A stretch of DNA of 52,121 bases from CAZHTS01 sp964535315. GTDB lineage: Bacteria; Chloroflexota; Anaerolineae; Anaerolineales; Anaerolineaceae. The notes under the pieces are model-generated. The model made no database searches and was not told the DNA's origin. It saw only the letters and a list, made by a program, of their open reading frames with translations. The position numbers and the translations under genes were made by a program. Shown here one piece after another: positions 49,889-52,121 of the stretch. Positions within the stretch are counted from its first letter, which is position 1, and every line of letters starts with the position of its first letter. Location: positions 1 to 52,121 of the forward strand of contig CAZHTS010000032.1 in the NCBI GenBank assembly GCA_964535315.1, written 5' to 3'.

Positions 49889-51490
49889 ATGGGACGTGCT
49901 CCATTAACAATTAGTGAAACCTACTGGAACAATCTTGAGGTCAACGACCAGGACCTCGAATTTCTTTATAACCACCTCCTGGAAATTGAAACCCCACAAA
50001 CCCCCCAAGAACTGCTCCAGGCGTTGGTGGCAGAACGGATACGGGTTGAGAAACAAGCGCTTGAACACCAGCGACTGGCTAATGGCGCGGTCTATATGCC
50101 CAAGAACCATTACCAGCCAGACCAAGAACTGGTCTTCCCTGCGCTCGATTATCGTAAAGGCAAAGTAACCGCCGTACGTGCTGGGCAAAACCCCGACCTG
50201 CCGCCATTTGAGGTCATCACTGTCACCCTGGAAGATGGTGAAGAAAACTGTTTTGCGGCCGCTCTGGAAGATCACACCCTCAATCAGCCCCCCGCCCTCA
50301 ATCAAGAAGACCCCAACCTGGATATCCGCCAGGTACTCAAAAGATACAGCAAGCTATTATTAAGTAAACTTAATGCCGCGCTGGAAGACAACGCCGAATT
50401 GGTGTGTATTGCCGGGCGTTGGTTCCCTCATTCATTGCTGGTCGATGTCAACATTGGGCATCTCAATCTGGCAGAGGCGTTGTTAGACATGGAAGGCGGT
50501 GGACCATTAACCACTACCGCTATCATGGAACAGGTCGACATGCCTGCCAACGTCAATAGCAATCTAAATGAGTTCTCGCTTAATCTGGCGTTGCAAGAAG
50601 ACGGTCGTTTTGATGAAGTTGGCCCGGCAGGACAGACCCTTTGGTTCCTGCGCCGGTTGGAGCCCGAAGCCGTTCAGAGCGCCCCCGTCTATCTGCGCTA
50701 TCATCCGGTAGAATATGATCCGGATATTATCGCCCACATGACACGCCAGCTCGAATCGCAGGTATGCGATGAGATCGAGCCTTGCGGACAGGCAGACAAA
50801 AACACAAACGAAGTCACCGTCAGCCTGATCTTTCCCCACTGGCGCGCCGGCACTTTGCCGCTGTCTGACTCGGTGGCGCAATTCTTCCCTACCGCATACG
50901 AATCACCCCGCGTGCAATTTACCTTTCTAGATGGCGATTCCGGACAAAAATTCTCCGGTTGGGTGGTGCGTCCATTGCGCTACGTATACGGTTTACAGGA
51001 CTGGTATCGTTCTCAAGGACTGATCCCCGGCAGCCTGATCCAGGTCACCCATGGCAAAAACCCCGGTGAGGTGATCATCCGGGCGCAGAAACGCCGCGCC
51101 AATCGCGAATGGATCCGCACCGCCCTGATCGGCGCTGATGGCGGCATCGTCTTCGCCATGCTCAAACAACTTATCAGCACCCATTATGACGAGCGAATGG
51201 CCATCGCCATCCCCGACCTGACAGCCGTCAATCAACTTTGGGAAGCCGGAGGGCGACAACGCCAGACCCTCGAACAAACTGTTATGGCCATGATACGCGA
51301 GCTGGCCAAACTCAACCCTCAGGGAAGCGTCCATGCTCAAGAATTATATGCCGCAGTGAACCTGGTCCGTCGCTGTCCGCCGGGCCCCATTTTGAGCATC
51401 CTGGCCAACCGACCCTGGGCCATCCATGTGGGAGATCTCTACTTCCGCCTGGAAGACACAATCCAGGAGAACTCGTATGGTGACCGATAG
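49889..51490 (+). CDS. Uncharacterised 533-residue protein
   Basis: The ATG at 49889 with GGAAG upstream is preferred to a TTG 15 bp earlier. I do not recognise a family. The N-terminal half begins with a helical stretch (NNLEVNDQDLEFLYNHLLEIETPQTP), then RIRVEKQALEHQRLANGAVYMPKNHYQPDQELVFPAL, which resembles a substrate-recognition entry. A beta-rich central part contains FSGWVVRPLRYVYGLQDWY, and the C-terminus is helical. No signal peptide or TM segment is seen. It overlaps the next gene by 14 bp, and both are probably one unit. Confidence 0.75.
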   Translation: MGRAPLTISETYWNNLEVNDQDLEFLYNHLLEIETPQTPQELLQALVAERIRVEKQALEHQRLANGAVYMPKNHYQPDQELVFPALDYRKGKVTAVRAGQNPDLPPFEVITVTLEDGEENCFAAALEDHTLNQPPALNQEDPNLDIRQVLKRYSKLLLSKLNAALEDNAELVCIAGRWFPHSLLVDVNIGHLNLAEALLDMEGGGPLTTTAIMEQVDMPANVNSNLNEFSLNLALQEDGRFDEVGPAGQTLWFLRRLEPEAVQSAPVYLRYHPVEYDPDIIAHMTRQLESQVCDEIEPCGQADKNTNEVTVSLIFPHWRAGTLPLSDSVAQFFPTAYESPRVQFTFLDGDSGQKFSGWVVRPLRYVYGLQDWYRSQGLIPGSLIQVTHGKNPGEVIIRAQKRRANREWIRTALIGADGGIVFAMLKQLISTHYDERMAIAIPDLTAVNQLWEAGGRQRQTLEQTVMAMIRELAKLNPQGSVHAQELYAAVNLVRRCPPGPILSILANRPWAIHVGDLYFRLEDTIQENSYGDR

Positions 51491-51917
51491 CAAACGTTTC
51501 AGTCTGGTCAAGCCCACCACCGTAACGCCATTCCATATCGACTTTGATTGGTGGATGAAACACGACAATAACTGGCGGGTTTATCTTCATTCCTGCCTTT
51601 GTGGCGAGCATCAAACATTGTTTTCAAATCAGGCCGAAAATTTTTGGATCGACTGGGTAGACCCTGAAACAGCTATCGTCAAACAGGTAGACGGTCTCCA
51701 ACATACGCTCATCACTCATTGCGCCCGCCAACCCAATTTTCTTAGCGGCCATTCACTGGTTGACTCGGTTTTTCGCATCCTGTTGGCCAATGGCAACACC
51801 CCCATGACCCCCGACCAGCTCGGCGCTCAGATGGGGCGCGCCGGAGAAACGATTTTGCGCACCCTGGCTGGCCCAACCGTTTACAAGGGTATCAGACCGT
51901 GTGGAACCTGTAAATAA
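51477..51917 (+). CDS. Uncharacterised 146-residue protein paired with the preceding gene
   Basis: The ATG at 51477 has AGGAG 7 nt upstream. The protein is rich in aromatic residues (FHIDFDWWMKHDNNWRVYLHSCLC) with Cys-His pairs (CLCGEH ... a final CGTC), suggesting a metal site. A helix-turn-helix-like stretch, TPDQLGAQMGRAGETILRTLAG, lies near the end. The family is not recognised. It is followed by a strong terminator. Confidence 0.72.
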   Translation: MVTDSKRFSLVKPTTVTPFHIDFDWWMKHDNNWRVYLHSCLCGEHQTLFSNQAENFWIDWVDPETAIVKQVDGLQHTLITHCARQPNFLSGHSLVDSVFRILLANGNTPMTPDQLGAQMGRAGETILRTLAGPTVYKGIRPCGTCK

Positions 51918-51944
51918 AATGACCATCGAGCGCTTCGTTGCATG

Positions 51945-51975
51945 AAAACCAGGCGTTATGGATCGCCTGGTTTTT
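51945..51975 (+). terminator. Rho-independent terminator
   Basis: AAAACCAGGCG (51945-51955) pairs with CGCCTGGTTTT (51964-51974) over 11 bp around an 8-nt loop, with a T-run. It closes the two-gene unit before the tRNA. Confidence 0.9.
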
Positions 51976-52024
51976 GTATAAGCCTGGTCGCAAACAACCC
52001 GGCCTTTTCATGGTAAAATCGATA

Positions 52025-52030
52025 TATAAT
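52025..52030 (+). promoter_or_regulatory. -10 element of the tRNA-Arg gene
   Basis: TATAAT ends 15 bp before the tRNA 5' end. No clear -35 hexamer is seen at the usual distance. Confidence 0.45.
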
Positions 52031-52045
52031 GTGAGAGAATAACCC

Positions 52046-52118
52046 GCCCCTGTAGCGCAATGGACAGAGCACCAGACTTCTAATCTGTTGGTTGCGGGTT
52101 CGATTCCCGCCAGGGGCG
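52046..52118 (+). tRNA. tRNA-Arg (anticodon TCT)
   Basis: The 73-nt cloverleaf has acceptor stem GCCCCTG/CAGGGGC, D-stem GCGC/GAGC, anticodon loop CTTCTAA (anticodon TCT), T-stem GCGGG/CCCGC with loop TTCGATT, and discriminator G. The outermost anticodon-stem pair (C/T) is mismatched. The following bases are CCT, so CCA is not encoded and must be added enzymatically. It reads AGA/AGG codons. Confidence 0.95.
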
Positions 52119-52121
52119 CCT

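Noticed and set aside
1..52121. CRISPR arrays, insertion sequences, prophage
   Set aside because: No regularly spaced direct repeats, transposase or phage structural genes were seen; the lone recombinase at the edge is not enough to call an element.

Overview
The window looks like a chromosomal contig from an uncultured member of the Chloroflexota, most likely class Anaerolineae. The basis is the gene mix: molybdenum hydroxylases beside coenzyme F420 genes, a stand-alone GyrA C-terminal domain protein, an mrfA/mrfB pair, PgpH-YbeY-DgkA, and moderate GC. This is inference from gene content; no rRNA is present. Two runs of exactly 100 N (23502-23601 and 25602-25701) show that it is a scaffold.

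Left part (1-17174): a tyrosine recombinase cut by the window edge, then a 373-bp AT-rich gap with nested inverted repeats. Next come a multi-pass membrane protein, a free-standing GyrA C-terminal propeller protein closed by a strong terminator, a VOC-fold protein, a LarA-type racemase translationally coupled to an MFS transporter, Asp23/Gls24 protein-nusB, ATP-dependent PEP carboxykinase (pckA), a prepilin peptidase, and an MFS exporter. These are followed by an mrfA-like helicase (carrying an inserted HNH domain) with mrfB, a DUF2007 protein, a class IV aminotransferase and an S41 protease.

Centre (17168-37933): the main feature is an uninterrupted minus-strand array of 18 genes over 20.8 kb with gaps of at most 76 bp. 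It encodes three molybdenum hydroxylases of the xanthine dehydrogenase family, each with a different subunit layout, and their maturation proteins (XdhC, YqeB/EF2563, a YqeC-MocA fusion, a second MocA). The same array holds an SsnA-type aminohydrolase and an F420 block: NADPH:F420 oxidoreductase, CofE, CofD, CofC, an LLM-class probable F420/flavin oxidoreductase, and a 2H phosphoesterase embedded between cof genes. YqeB, YqeC and SsnA are markers of selenium-dependent molybdenum hydroxylases. A reasonable reading is a catabolic or redox module for purines or related N-heterocycles whose electrons may be exchanged through F420. The F420 link is inferred from linkage only. A structured 5' leader candidate lies upstream of the first gene.

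Right part (38176-52121), mostly plus strand: M20 peptidase, DUF1385 membrane protein, ComEA-like protein, YqeY, PgpH-like HD phosphohydrolase, YbeY, DgkA-type kinase and an endonuclease IV-like protein. These are followed by a NarL-type response regulator (minus), a C39-like peptidase, exonuclease III (minus), a CheY-like receiver, a DUF192 protein, a LysM-M23 peptidase, two overlapping genes of unknown family, a terminator and tRNA-Arg(UCU). This side is housekeeping in character.
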